Assembly: GCF_949987515.2 (NCBI RefSeq)
Contig: NC_082684.1
Coordinates: 17,847,701 to 17,911,700, forward strand
Origin: Delphinus delphis
Taxonomy: Eukaryota > Chordata > Mammalia > Artiodactyla > Delphinidae
Direction: 5' to 3'
Length of the DNA stretch: 64,000 nucleotides
The position numbers and the translations under genes are program-made. Shown here in pieces: positions 23,053 to 35,803 of the stretch (position 1 is its first letter; every line of letters starts with the position of its first letter). Under the pieces are notes generated by a model. That model ran no database searches. It saw nothing but the letters and a program-made list of their open reading frames with translations, and had not been told where the DNA came from.

Positions 23053-23406
23053 TGTTGAAATAAATTTCTAAGCCCAAGATGGAGCCATTCCTCCCCATGG
23101 TGCCACGTCAACAACACAAAATTTAGATCACTTTCCTATCCCTGTAAATGCTCCCCTGGAAAGTACATCCAGGCAGCCAATTCCCAAACACGAATACAAA
23201 GTCGGGCCTTCTCACATCAAAGAAGGCTGCTTACGTGGCCCAGCCAATCAGATATTTTCTCTTTTTCTCTTCCTCGTGCTTTATTTTCTCCTGTAAAAAC
23301 TTCCTTCCTCCTGCCCCATTTTGCAGCTCTCCGAAAGGACTTTCCACTTCATGAAGTGGTAAAGTTTATTTGTGCCACCTAAATTGTTTTAATTATTTTT
23401 TAACAC
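23053..23406 (+). mobile_element. Candidate solo LTR of an endogenous retrovirus
   Basis: The block begins 'tgttgaaataaatttctaag' and ends near 'ttttttaaca'. It differs in composition from the surrounding old L1, and the L1 text seems to resume at 'ctctatatcc'. It holds a CCAAT box ('cagccaatcag', CCAAT at 23244-23248), a TATA-like 'tgtaaaaac' about 55 bases later, and 'aaagtttatttgtgcc' near the 3' end. That order (CCAAT, TATA-like, polyadenylation region) fits a gamma-type LTR of about 350 bases. Flanking 'acccc' and 'accct' could be a decayed 5-base duplication. The family is not recognised. No viral genes are attached. Confidence 0.55.
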
Positions 23407-23589
23407 ACCCTCTATATCCACTATGGAACTTGATCTTTTAATCTCTTATATGGTAAATTTTGGTAATATACATTTTCCTAAAAACGTACCCATTTTACAG
23501 AGTTTTTCAAGTTCATTTGTTGTTGTGCAATGTAGGCTTCTGATTCTTTTAATTAACTCGGGTTTTTTCATCCTCGTTTTTTATTATGC

Positions 23590-23915
23590 TGCAATTTTTT
23601 TTAATTTATTGAAGTAATAGTTGATATACATAGTTGTGTTAATTTCTGCTGTACAGCAAAGTGACTCAGCTATAGATATATATATTCTTTTTCATATTTT
23701 TTTCATTATGGTTCATCACTGGATATTGAATATAGTTCCCTGTGCTATAGAGCAAGACCTTGTTTATTCATCCTCTATGTAATAGTTTGCATCTGCTAAC
23801 CCCAATCTCCCAACCCATCCTTCCTCCACCCCACCACCCCTTGGCAACCACAAGTCTGTTCTCTATGTCTGTGCAATTTTTTGATTTTATATTTTTTCTC
23901 ATATAGGTTAGAATT
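23590..23915 (-). mobile_element. L1 3' end fragment inside old L1
   Basis: 'cagcaaagtgactcagctat', 'tatagttccctgtgctatag' and 'ctgtgcaattttttga' are the cetartiodactyl L1 3' UTR in reverse, of an older subtype than the full-length copy. The flanking old L1 continues on both sides. This shows a third layer of nesting in the same host element. Confidence 0.8.
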
Positions 23916-25100
23916 GATGTTTCTGTGATGTTTTTATTTTAAGAGCAAGTGTTTGTATCTATTTATAATTCTATTCATTCTTTTAAACTGATTTCTCTTA
24001 TATTTATTAATTCTTTCTTCATAAACTCTTTAGGTTTTTAGTTATTTTTATTTTAACTTTTTTGTATGGAAATTTTCATTAATTTGTATATTTTAATTAA
24101 TGTAATTATTTGGGATTATACATTTTCCTTAGAGCACTAATTTTGCTGGGTCCCCTTGGTTCTGAATAATTGTATTTTTATACATTATTTTGGTGTTCCT
24201 GAAATTTTGCTCTTTATATATATATTTCTTCTTTTATTCAAAAGTAGTTAAAACAGAGTATATTAGTATATTAATTTCTTTGTGGGAGGATCATTGTTTT
24301 TCTGGTTTTGTTATTAATTTATGGAATTTCATTTGACATTATGATTAGTTTGTTGCAAACTGATATATGGTTAATGTTTGTGAGTGTTCCATGGACATCT
24401 GAAAGGAAATTATATTTTCTATTTTTATGATTTTTAGAATTAATCATATATCAACCAGTTCTCCTATTTTATTTTTATATTTTGTTCTCTTACATATGTA
24501 ATCTCTCATGGACTGAGAGAGAATTAAAATATCCTGTTACTAGTGGGTTTCTTTGTTAAAAAATAAAAGTTTACCTTTAATATTTGCTTCATGACTGTTG
24601 ATATTATGTTATCCAGTATATAGTTATGCAAAGGTCTGGAATAACACTGTAACTTGCACACTTCCTTTTTTTTTTATTTGTTTAAAATATCTCTGCTTCT
24701 CCTTTTATTTTCAAACTTCCTAAATCACTGTCTTACCTGTGTCTCTTCACTATAACTTAGATTTATAACCTCAATTTGGAGTTTACTTTGTGTCCCACTT
24801 CATATATCTTTCCTTTTAATGTGCGTCATTAAGCAGTTTATATTTATTGTATGGAAGATGTGTTTCATTTTAGTTCTGTCAGACAATTTTAGGTTATAAT
24901 TTCTGTTTTTATAATTTTAACATACAAATATTGCTATGTGGCTTTCATTACTGTGTCAGTATCTGTGTGTGTATATATGTATGTAGGCCCTCTAATATAT
25001 AGTATTGTATGTATTTATCTATACTTTAAAAGTTACAGTTTATACAATAATATTTTCTATAAACCTAGCTATCTATTTCTTTAGCTGTATTATTTACCTA

Positions 25101-26384
25101 ATCCAAGCTTTGATAAATTAACATTATTCCACCTTCTCCCTCAACGCTCTGTCCTCCTCTATGCAATTTCCTCAATATTAATCTTTCTAAGTACTTTTAA
25201 ATGTTTATGAATCTATCACTTGACTCGTCAGCCATTAGAGAAGAGGCCAACACTGAACTTACTCTATATTTTAACTTCTTTATTCCTTTCCCTCCTAAGT
25301 TTTGTTGTGTTATTTTCACATTGTCATGGCATCTACATGTACATTGTGTTTTGCAACCTAATCTCACATTTGTTTTAGTAATAGTTTTACACTTAAACAT
25401 TTTTCAGTCATCCAATACCAGTCCTGTATGTAGCTTCCCCAGACATCCTTTGATTGGCTATAATTTATCTTCAAGTGGAGTTCTCAAGAAGAGACCATGG
25501 AGAAATATTCCTTGATTTTTATCCAGTACAGAACTCTCTATAGGTTTGGTACTTGTAGGAAAGCTTGATTCACTATGCACTCCATGGCTGACATAATTTT
25601 CCCCTGAACATCTGATTGCTGTTGCTTCGTTCTCTTATGACATTAAATGTTACCAGGAGAAATTTGATCTGCCTGATATTGTTCCTCTGTAAATGATACA
25701 CATACAACGCTTCACATATTTGCATTCTTTGCCTGCCCTGGGGCCATGATATATTTGCCTATATCATTCAAATTTTAACATGTATCAACAGAAACAAGCA
25801 CTCTGTCTTTGAGTATTAGAATGGGCAAATTAGTTGAACTCCTAAATAAATATTTTGAGGATTTCAATTCAGTTACATGAAATAAGGCTTTTCAAATAAG
25901 AAACAAACACCCCAATTTCCTGAACAATGATTTAGGATACTTGTTTTCTGATTGGTATGTAAATTGAAGTCTCTTAAAATGCTTTTATTTGAAGCAGGCT
26001 AGTATAAACTGGGATATCTATTTCCAAACTTACCAAATTCACAGACATTTATTGAGATTTATAAAATTCCAAATGGTCTCACCTATACTGTCTTCTTTTC
26101 CCACTTAATAATGAAAGTTCTTTGGATATAGTATTAGCATTTTCCAAAGTATTCCTCATCATCTACTGAAAGTTTGCTGGAACAATCATCACTAATCTGT
26201 TTCTGACAATTATTCTGTTTTATATTAAACATAATGTATCTATGTTTTATTTTAATAGAACACTGAGACAGCTTTTCTTCCTTCTCAGTCTGTACTGTAA
26301 TTCATAGATTATTTTGTCAGAATTTTATAGATCTAATAAGCTATAAGTTACAAGATTTTGATAGATAATTTATTTTCTTTCAGC
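25101..26384. other. AT-rich sequence, possibly old L1 edge then unique
   Basis: A 104-codon plus-strand frame at 25201-25515 overlaps a 67-codon minus-strand frame. Neither has recognisable domains. No RNA gene or other repeat that I can name. Confidence 0.45.
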
Positions 26385-26460
26385 AGTTATTCATTGAGCA
26401 CATGCTGTCTTCTGGGCACTGTTCTAAGCTTTGGGGATATAGGAAGAAAGAATACACATA
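26385..26460 (-). repeat. L2 LINE 3' end fragment
   Basis: 'gcagttattcattgagcaca' followed by 'ctgggcactgttctaagctttggggata' (26411-26440) is the reverse complement of the L2 3' terminus. Confidence 0.7.
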
Positions 26461-26904
26461 AAACCAAAGCCCCTTGTGGTGAAAACTGGTGCCATGTCAG
26501 GTATGACCTGAAGCTGTACTTCAGTTTTGAGGAACATCAGACGCTACTGGCTCATAGCTGCACCCATCCTTGAGAATTGCTCTTGGCCATAGGAACTTCT
26601 TGACCCAAGGTTACCATTCCTTCTCCTCATTCCCAGTCCACCCACTAGGTGCGACCACTCTGGTAGGTAATGGCAGCTCCAGAGATTCTTATAGGACAAC
26701 TAACTCTCAATTGCAACTACTTTCCTGTCCAGCTTTCCCTGTGTTCAATCTTGTCTTCCTAACTTCTTTAGTGGTAAATCTCTCAAAATCACTGCCAAAT
26801 AAACCTACAAGTCACCCTTCATCTCAGAATCTCTTTCTAAGAAACCCATTCTAAGACCCTACCCATGACATTTGTATTCCACTTGAGGAAAAAGATAATA
26901 AATG
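26461..26904. other. Unique or unresolved old repeat
   Basis: The stretch 26570-26865 with 'caccatt'-like and 'tctcagaatctctttctaagaaacc' motifs resembles the 3' end of some mammalian repeat, but I cannot name it. A 94-codon frame here lacks domains. Confidence 0.4.
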
Positions 26905-27548
26905 AAAAGGAAAATCGTGCTGGTGGGGATGTAAATTGGTACAGCCACTATGGAGAACAGTATGGAGGTTCCTTAATAAACTAAAAATAGAGCTACCATA
27001 TGATCCAGCAATCCCATTCCTGGGCATATTTCTGGAGAAAACCATACTTTGAAAATATACGTGCACCCCGATGTTCATTGCAGTGTTATTTACAATAGCG
27101 AAGATGTGGAAGCAACCTAAATGTCCACTGACAGGTGAATGGATAAAGAAGACGTGGTACATATATATGATGGTATATTACTCAGCCATTAAAAATGAAT
27201 AAAATAATGCCATTTGCAGCAACACGGATGGACCTAGATTAGCATAATAAGTGAAGTAAATTAGACACAGAAAGACAAATATCACATGATATCACTCATA
27301 TGTGGGATCTAAAAAAAAAGATTAAAATGAACTTATTTACAAAAGAGAAACAGACTCGCAGACTTAAAAAGCAAACTTATGGTTACCAAAGTGGAAAGGT
27401 GGGGGGAAGGGATAAATTAGGAGTTTGGGACTGATATATACATACTACTATATATAGAATAGATAGTCAGCAAGGACCTACTGTATAGCGCAGGGAACTC
27501 TACTCAAAAATCTCTAATAACCTATATGGGAAAAGAAGCTGAGAAAGA

Positions 27549-27601
<53 letters not shown>

Positions 27602-27690
27602 AAACACTTTGCTGTATACCTGAAACTAGCACAATATGGTAAATCAACTACACTCAAGTATAATATAAAAAATAAAGAAAAAAGAATAAT
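26905..27690 (+). mobile_element. L1 3' end, 5'-truncated, plus strand
   Basis: It starts within ORF2 at 'gtgctggtggggatgtaaat' and runs through 'ccatatgatccagcaatccc', 'aatggataaagaagacgtgg' and 'cagggaactctactcaaaa' to an A-rich end near 27686. This is the C-terminal part of ORF2 plus the 3' UTR of an artiodactyl-type L1. A (GT)n microsatellite has grown inside its 3' UTR at 27559-27598. ORF2 is frameshifted here. No clear target-site duplication was found. Confidence 0.88.
27559..27598 (+). repeat. (GT)20 microsatellite
   Basis: Pure GT dinucleotide run of about 40 bases preceded by a short TA run. It is probably polymorphic. A 99-codon frame starts inside it and is an artefact. Confidence 0.95.
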
Positions 27691-30600
27691 TGTTAAGCGT
27701 TTTCATGGACTAGACGTAAAGGCATGCTTGTGTGCATTTGTATTTATATGTCTGTGTGTTCTGAATGTGTATATTTTAGATTTTGAAACATATGTAAATA
27801 AAAATCCTGAGGCTCCTATTACCAGCAAAATCTTAATAGCTTCTTTGAAGATCTGAGCTAAGCAGATGTTATGCATGCAAATAAAATTAGAAGACCCAAA
27901 TGAGAAAAATGGAGATCACAGATTTCTGGTTTGGAAGTGCTTAACTAGTGATAGCAATGAATTTTGAATAATAAAATATCCTGTCAATATGGTAGGCCCC
28001 ATAGCAGTACTCTAATAAAGTAGTGCTAATATAATTTATGTTTTCACAAAACTAAGAAGATTTATGGGATTGTGAGGGCTATGGCACTATGAGGATCAGT
28101 ATTCCCTAGATCTCTTTAAACATTGATAGTAGTTATTGGCAACAAGCACATACTGGATAGCCTCTGCATCTCAGCTCATTCTACATAAGTTCACACACAG
28201 GACTCCCACTTAGCAGAGCCGCCTTATATTACACCTAAGGAGAGAACTGACCTGAAATCTATCTATACATATAGAGAGCCTTGTCTATCTCCTTGATTTT
28301 AGTTTTGTTTGGAGCAGTTGCACCCATCACACAAGTTGGGGATCGGTGAACACATAATAAACAGTAATTATGAGGCCTTAAAAACCAGATGGTTCCTACA
28401 GAAATGCATCCAGTCATTCCTTTACTGACATTTCAAGAGGTGCTTTTCCAGCAATTCTATATGCCAGTACTATCTCAAAGGTTGATTAAACGTGTTAATA
28501 GTCTGTATTCACTCTCCAATCATTACTGCTCTAAGAAATTGTTGGATAAGTTTGATGTTGATAAAGTTGAATTTGTACTGTTTTTAAGTACTTTTTTTCT
28601 TGAGACAAAATGCATACCTCAGGGCTCCACTAATTGAAATCTAATGCCTGTGAACACTGGCTTGCTTAGAATTTATTAGTTTTCTTTTTATATGAGAAAA
28701 ATATTAGCAAGAAAATTAGTAGTTTAAGGATATTTTTAGTTGATATGTTTAATGTGCTTAAGGAAAATGTCAGTGTTAAACACACTAAGAGGCATAATTA
28801 AAGATGTGATACTTACAAGTTGCTCATTTTTATTAAAGTAACTCTCCAAAATATTTGCTTTATAATGCCAATTTTGAGTTACTGCTCATGTTATAATGTA
28901 ATAAAAAAAGTTTTTAACTTATTCATTACAGAATCTTTGTATGTAGCTAAATCACACTGGTCTACTCCCCCAGTTCATTAAAATCTGTTGGACATTACTT
29001 CCTATGTCTTCAATAACAGTGGTGCAGCTGTGTGTTAACTAAGCTCTGAAATAACTATGCTAAAAACACATGTGTTCATCAGTTTTCATTCATCTTTTCA
29101 GAGAATGTTGAAATTTTTCCTGGTTCAGTCTTATTTAATTGAGGCGTATGAGCCTACCATTTAACTGGCCCATAACTCTATATACTCTTCTGACACCTCT
29201 CCAGCCTGTAATAGAAATCTTCAGGGTGCCATCCTTTAAGAAAATATAATAGTAAATAATATAAAACTATATTATTTTAAACTAAGACATAAAACCAGTG
29301 ATTTTTTTTATACATCATAAAATCTCCCATAATTGGTACTCAATACAAAACCAGCAACTTCCTATATCTCTACTATTTTAATATCTCTAAGCCGAGAGGC
29401 ACAAACCCCTGTTGAATTTCTCCAAGTCTCCACACTATTAGAGCCTTGGTAGAAACAGAAAAGTTCCTTTGAGGACACACTCAGTAGAAGCTTGAGAAAC
29501 GTTTCCTAGAGGAGTACAATCCTGTATCTTTCCCCGTGGGCCTCCTGTGGAGATTCATTAAGTGTGCAATTAACAAAAGTGCATTAACAAAAAGAAGCGT
29601 CTTCTACTCAGATAGAAAAATTCAATGACCTTCTGCCAGGGGATAGTTTAAAAGCAAGGCATAGATTAGTGCATTTTTTTAAATATTCAGAAAATTGCTT
29701 TATCAATTATTTTTTTTTTAATTTTGCAAATTTCCTAGACACAACAGAAACCCAGCTACTGTTGTAAACACAGAACTATAGTATTTGATGCCTATTTTTA
29801 AAAAAAAATGCAATAAATATTTTTTATATTCTTCAGGGTTATCATTATGAATGTCAAAATTATTCTGGGCTATGGTGGAGATATCTTCCAGAGATCATAT
29901 TTGCTGTTAACTGGATGGCTTCATTTTATTTCTTATATTTCCTTTTGATATATTTTTCTCTCTTCTGGCACTGTCAGATTCACTGTTACTTTCCACTGCC
30001 TCTGGTGTACCTGCTTCTACTTACCTTCTATTTCCAATTTTTTGCTTGAAATATGCTATATCTTGTAGTGATCTGCATTCATCTACTCATCTATCTAATC
30101 CATCAATTTTATGTGTATATATACACACATGTATACATGCATATGTATCTATTTTGTATAACATCAAAATATTGATGTTTTATTTTATATTTACTTAGTG
30201 TTTTTGTCTTTATATTTATAGAATATAAAATGTTTTATATTTATAATTCATAAAACAAATTCATGAAACAAATTTCATGAGACAAAAATTAATGTATTTC
30301 TAATATAAAATGTATAAATATCTCAAAACTACAATAAAATACCAATTTACTATTTCATAAATGTTAAACAAGCATAATCATTTCAATAGAAAGTATTAGC
30401 CATAGTGGCTTTCCTACTTTGTTCCACTTCTATTTCTACCAGTTCCACTTGCTTTGCTCTCAGTATTCACTGCTTCAATGCCCCTAGTCCAATGGGCTCC
30501 AGTAGGGTTGCCTTTTCCTGATTCAGTCATTCAGAACCACTACTCTGGGAAGTTCCTCTGTGCAGCACTTTTAACTTCCCTTCCCAGCAAGTTGGGAGAA

Positions 30601-31719
30601 AGGATCCTAAATATGCCTTTTTTCTACAACTCCTTCAGAGGGTCCTCCCACAAAGCTCATCGTTTTATTTGGCACGAAGCAAATTGAGATAGAAGGATGG
30701 GAGGAATTTGTTGTTGGAGCCAAGTGAGAGTGTAAAAGTGTTGTGTTCTCAGGGACAAGGAAGAAGGACAGAAGTTACAGAAGAACCAAACTCTTTCACA
30801 TCAAATAGAGTGACTGAGGCCTTTAATTATTATCTGAGATAACATCATTACATAAACAAAAATACTGGTATTCTGTAACATCAGAATCCCCAATCTTGGT
30901 GTTGAAATGTTATAGAAAGCAAATAATTGAAAGTATTAAGAGTCAAAGGACATGAGTTAGGTACTGAGGTAATTTCCTGTGAGCAAATTAATGAATTTTA
31001 TCGCTGTCATTTCTTTTGCTTGTTTAAGACCTTTTGTTATTCATTTTTTGGTTCTCAACTATACTTCACTGTGTGAATATGTCAGAAAATTCATGAATCG
31101 ATAAGTAAAATATGACTATTACATAACATGAACTGAAAATACTCATGTAAGAGTGAGGCTGTATATATTTCCTATTTTTCTGAGTAGGTTTATGTTCAAA
31201 TAAAGGCAGCGCCAACAGCTATGAAGTACAGTTTTTGGTTAAAATATATAAATAATTATGATTTATTACCTCCTATTCTATCCTCACACCAGGAGGTAAG
31301 AAAGAATATAGCTTCAATTTGATTACAGAACATCTTAATGGCAATGCAATTTTCTTTACCTACTGTTTACTTCCACCTCTTTTTCCATCTAGATGTTCTC
31401 AGTCTCCTTGAACTGATTGTATAACCAGTCCTAAAATGGCTGAATATCTTATTTAAAATGTTGGCAAAACCATTTGACTGTAGGGAAAACCTCCCTAAGG
31501 CTGAATCTCTATAGCCAAACTACTGTAATACTTCAGAACATTGGTTCAATTCCAATCCTCTAGTTATCCACAAATTCTCTAAGAAACTCAACTAGATAAT
31601 TTTTCATCTTCTAATTGGTCACTTGGGATCAGCAGTACCTGATCCCACTGCCCTTCAAGTGTATGGAGAACAATTCTGATCACTCTTCATAGCATGTATT
31701 CTTTGCTCCAGGAAAAAAT
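27691..31719. other. Long AT-rich unique block, no gene seen
   Basis: Four kilobases without a recognised repeat, RNA gene or convincing reading frame. Small frames at 28389-28637 and 30454-30687 have no domains. The part at 30090-30360 is very AT-rich ('tatacacacatgtatacatg' and TAATA-rich text). Confidence 0.5.
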
Positions 31720-33321
31720 ATTTTTCATTTTATTTTATTTTTGAAGTATAGCCTATAGAGAGAAAGGTACCCAAATCTTAGTACTGCTTGATAATTATTG
31801 AAAAGTAAACACTTCTGTGTAACTACAACCAGATTGAGAAATAGAACACTACCAGCTTTCCAGAAGACTGCCTCAGGCCCATACCAAGTGTTACTCTCCT
31901 GAAAGATAAAGATTATTCTGACTTTTATAGCCATCAATTAGTTCTCTTCCATTTTCATTTTTACATGACAGAAATCAGAGAGCACATACTCCCTCAGGCT
32001 TATTTTTTCACTCAAATTTATGTTTAATTTGATATTATTCATATATATAATGACTATACCACAAATTATATCTTCCACTCTACTCTTGATGGGCATTTGC
32101 ATTATTTCCCATTTGGGCTATAAAAATCAAGCTGCTCTATACATACCCATGCAGTATATATTTATGCACTTATGTCGAATTTATACATATGCATGTACTT
32201 GTTGGTGTGCGTATATTGAAATCTAGAAAATGAAACAAAAACAATTTATCAAAATGGTTGTACCAGTTGAAATTCCCACTAACATTTTATGAGAGTTCCA
32301 GTTGCACCACATCCTCACCAATACATGGCATTTTTAAATATTTTATTTTATTTTGTTATTTTAGCTATTTTATTATTTAAGTGAGTATATGTGATAATAT
32401 TTCATTGTGCTTTTCATTTGCATTTGCCAAATAATGAATGAGGCTGATCACATTCAAATATTTATTTGCCATTTGAACATACTTGTTTGTGGAGCAACTT
32501 TTCAATCCATTATTCAGTTTTTTTAAGTGTTTTTTGTTCTTAATGACTTTAATGAGATTTTTATAAGTGTACATTCTTTGATACATACATGTATTGCAAA
32601 TATCTTCTCCCACTCTGTGGCTTGCCTTCTGAGATTCTTAATGTTGTTCTTCGATAAACAAAAGTTCTTACTTTTAGTATAGTCATATTTTCCAATCTTA
32701 TTCTTTACATGTCCAGTTTAAGAAAGTCATGAATACATTTTCCTATGTTATCTTCCAGAATTTGAAAGTTATTTTTGTTTTTTACCATTGTTGTTTTATG
32801 TTTCACATTTAAATTAAAGATCCAATTGACTTTTGTGAACAGTAGAAGGTAGGAATCAAGTGGGGTTTTATTATTTTTATGGGATATCCAGATGTCCCAG
32901 CACCATTTATTAAATAGATCATCCTTTCTTCATTGCAATGCAGTGACACCTCTGTCACATATCAACTTACTCTATGTATGTGCTCATTTCTCTAAACTCT
33001 ATATTCTGATCCATTGGTCTAGTGCTATCCTTATGTCTTACCATATCATTTTAATTTCTGTTACTTTATAAGTCTTGATACCTGGTATTGTAAATTTTTC
33101 AACTTTTCTTTGCTAGAGTGGCTCTTTAAATTTCTGTATAATTCTTGGAATCTGTTTGTCATGGGAAATTATTGGAATGTTGATTGTAATTGCATGCATT
33201 ATTTAAGAATTGACATGTTTACAGTACTGAACCTTCCCATCTAGCTTAGCAAATCTTGTCCTTTTATTTGGATATTTTTAATTAGTCTCAAGAATGTTTT
33301 GTAGTTCTCTGTGTACCAGAT

Positions 33322-33334
33322 TCACACAACTTTC
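33322..33334 (+). repeat. Target-site duplication, left copy
   Basis: 'tcacacaactttc' here is identical to 33543-33555 on the other side of the SINE. Confidence 0.93.
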
Positions 33335-33542
33335 TTTCTTTTTTTGTTTTGCGACACACTGGCCTCTCACTGTTGCGGCCTCTCCCATTGCGGAGCACAG
33401 GCTCGGGACGCGCAGGCTCAGCGGCCATGGCTCACGGGCCCAGCCCCTCCGCGGCATGTGAGATCTTCCCGGACCGGGGCACAAACCCGCGTCCCCTGCA
33501 TCAGCAGGCAGACTCTCAACCACTGCGCCACCAGGGAAGCCC
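33335..33542 (-). mobile_element. CHR-type SINE, short form
   Basis: Minus strand: head 'ggcttccctggtggcgcagt' ending at 33542, box B-like 'gggtttgtgcc', and a body ending at the short-form terminus, then a T-rich left end (A-tail). An exact 13-base target-site duplication surrounds it. Its CpG-rich body is well kept, suggesting a younger insertion than the copy at 71. It is inserted in the old L1 copy C. Frames of 82-91 codons across it are not genes. Confidence 0.95.
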
Positions 33543-33555
33543 TCACACAACTTTC
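33543..33555 (+). repeat. Target-site duplication, right copy
   Basis: Identical to 33322-33334. Confidence 0.93.
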
Positions 33556-35053
33556 ATTAGATTTATTATTGAGTATTTTGTTTTGAGTCTATTGTAAATG
33601 GCATGGTTTTTCAAACATTTTCTATTTCTTTACTAATTTATAGAACTAGGATTTATTTTTGTCATGATCTTGTACTCAACAACCTTGCTCAATTCACAAA
33701 TTACTTCTAAGAACCTCTTTTATAATCTTATTAACTTTTCTACAAAAACTACCATGTGTATGTAGAAAAATACATATACAATAATGATAATTTTATTACT
33801 TTCTCTCCACTCTTTATGTCTGCCATTAATAAAATAGCTGGGGTCTCTAGTACCATGCTGTATAGAAGGTGACTGTTCTGTTTTTAATCTCAAAGGAGAG
33901 TTTTCAATATTTACCATTTAAGATAAAGCTAACTGCATGTTCTTGGAGGCACAAGTATTTTTGAAAAGGTAGATTTTTTTCCTGAAACCGCCCAGGGTTA
34001 TTGAATTTAACAAATAAATGCCTTTATTTCATGTACTGAGATAATCATTATCATGATTTTTCTCCTTTTGCTCTTAACCTAGTGAATTACATTGGTTTCA
34101 TTTGAAGTGTTAGAGTAACATAACATGTCTGGAATAAACAAAAACAATCACACTGTTTATGATAAAGCCAATCATCCTTTATGTAAACTGCTGGACTTTC
34201 TTTATTATTGTTTTGTTAGGAGTTTTGCATCTGTGTTTGTGGGAAAGATTGGCTTTGACATCTTTTTCTTTTTACTAGGTGTTTGTTATGAAGATTTTCT
34301 TGACCTTACAAAACACTTTGGGAAGTATATTCCACATTTTTTATGCTCTGAAATATTTTCTGTAATACTGACTTTGTTCTTTCTTACATGTTTAGAAGAA
34401 TTCACTGATGAACTCTGCAGGCTCCGGAGTTTCTTTGTGAAAAGTATTTTACTTAAGGAGCTGATTTTTTTAGAAGACACGGTATTTCATGGAATTTGTT
34501 AATTTTAGGTGGATTTCCAAACATACAGTATTCAAATGTTCATATCTTAATATTTTAATGTATAAAGTTTGATGGAATGCCCATTTAAAATTTTTGAATA
34601 TTGTTACTTTGTACATTCACATTTTACTGATCACTTATTCCAGCAAATTTATTATAATTTTCAGAGAAACAAACTTTGGCTTAGTTTATGATCTCTATTG
34701 TACATTGCTATATGTCTTGTTTCCTTCTTCCTATATTCATTGAGTTTTCTTTGCTAATCTTGTCCTAATTTCTTTTTGAATAAAGCTTTACCTATATCCC
34801 ACAAGTTTTGATATTTTCTATTCTCTTTTGGTTCTTTCTTGGACTGTGACTTATTTAGAAATTTATTATCTTATTTCCAAATATTTGCATGCATTATAAT
34901 TATTTTCATGTTAATGGTTTCCTGTTTGAAAGGTTAGGTAACAGTTGATCTGTATTCCTTCCTCTAGCCTTAGAAACACCTGAGAGTGATGCTTAGAATC
35001 CTTTTACAATAGCAAGTCAAGAAATTCATAGGAGCAAACTGGATCCATAATGA

Positions 35054-35060
35054 ATGCTAT

Positions 35061-35065
<5 letters not shown>
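35054..35065 (+). repeat. Target-site duplication, left copy
   Basis: 'atgctatgtttt' occurs here, merging into the poly(T), and again at 35804-35815. Confidence 0.88.
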
Positions 35066-35097
<32 letters not shown>

Positions 35098-35803
35098 CTT
35101 TATTGGAGTATAATTGCTTTACAGTGGTATGTTAGTTTCAGCTTCACAACAAAATGAATCAGTTATATATATACATATATTCCCATATCTCTTCCCGCTT
35201 GCGTCTCCCTCCCTCCCACCCTCCCTATCCCACCCCTCCAGGCGGTCACAAAGCACCGAGCTGATCTCCCTGTGCTATGCGGCTGCTTCCCACTAGCTAT
35301 CTACCTTACGTTTGGTAGTGTATATATGTCCATGCCTCTTTATCGCTTTGTCACCGTTTACACTTCCCCCTCCCCATAGCCTCAAGTCCATTCTCTAGTA
35401 AGTCTGTGTCTTTATTCCTGTTTCACCCCTAGGTTTTTCATGACATTTTTTTTTTAAATTCCATATATATGTGTTAGCATACGGTATTTGTCTCTCTCTT
35501 TCTGACTTACTTCACTCTGTATGACAGACTCTAGGTCTATCCACCTCATTACAAATAGCTCAATTTCGTCTCTTTTTATGGCTGAGTAATATTCCATTGT
35601 ATATATGTGCCACATCTTCTTTATCCATTCATCCGATGATGGACACTTAGGTTGTTTCCATCTCTGGGCTATTGTAAGTAGAGCTGCAATGAACATTTTG
35701 GTACATGACTCTTTTTGAATTATGGTTTTCTCAGGGTATATGCCCAGTAGTGGGATTGCTGGGTCATATGGTAGTTCTATTTGTAGCTTTTTAAGGACCC
35801 TCC
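35066..35803 (-). mobile_element. Young 5'-truncated L1 with long poly(A)
   Basis: A run of about 30 T at 35062-35091 (the A-tail in sense) is followed by the full 3' UTR, with 'ccctccctcccaccctccc' at 35208-35226, and the last part of ORF2. Truncation lies in ORF2 near '[15 protein letters not shown]'. A 12-base duplication brackets the insert. The long uninterrupted tail and the intact C-terminal frame suggest that it is one of the youngest insertions in the window. It sits inside old L1 copy C on the same strand. Confidence 0.95.

Larger units (their letters stand above)
22659..25100 (-). mobile_element. Old L1 (copy B), ORF2 5' part right of nested L1
   Basis: Continues copy B. 'tattcctggaataaactcta', 'gataagtgaaaattatttta', 'gcagtggtcttttgctgaga', 'gctgggtccccttggttctg' and 'gtgagtgttccatggacatc' follow in L1 antisense order, running from the RT region back to the endonuclease region. 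It is interrupted by the candidate LTR (23053-23406) and by a younger L1 3' end (23590-23915). Coding capacity is gone. The right limit is vague. Confidence 0.7.
31720..35053 (-). mobile_element. Old L1 (copy C), 3' UTR through ORF2 RT region
   Basis: Antisense L1 text in order: 3' UTR with 'agattgagaaatagaacact' (31835-31854), then ORF2 landmarks 'tgtaccagttgaaattccca', 'cccagcaccatttattaaat', 'attgatcc' type and 'tcttgtactcaacaacctt'. The open frame at 34125-34502 lies on the opposite strand within the decayed RT region and is a by-product. A CHR SINE splits it at 33335-33542 and a younger L1 splits it at 35066. The element resumes at 35816. Confidence 0.75.

Noticed and set aside
27557..27856. 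99-codon frame starting with repeated Cys-Val
   Set aside because: Starts in the (GT)n microsatellite inside an L1 3' UTR.
34125..34502. 125-codon plus-strand frame
   Set aside because: Antisense to decayed L1 ORF2 RT region. The neighbouring text continues the same L1 on both sides.
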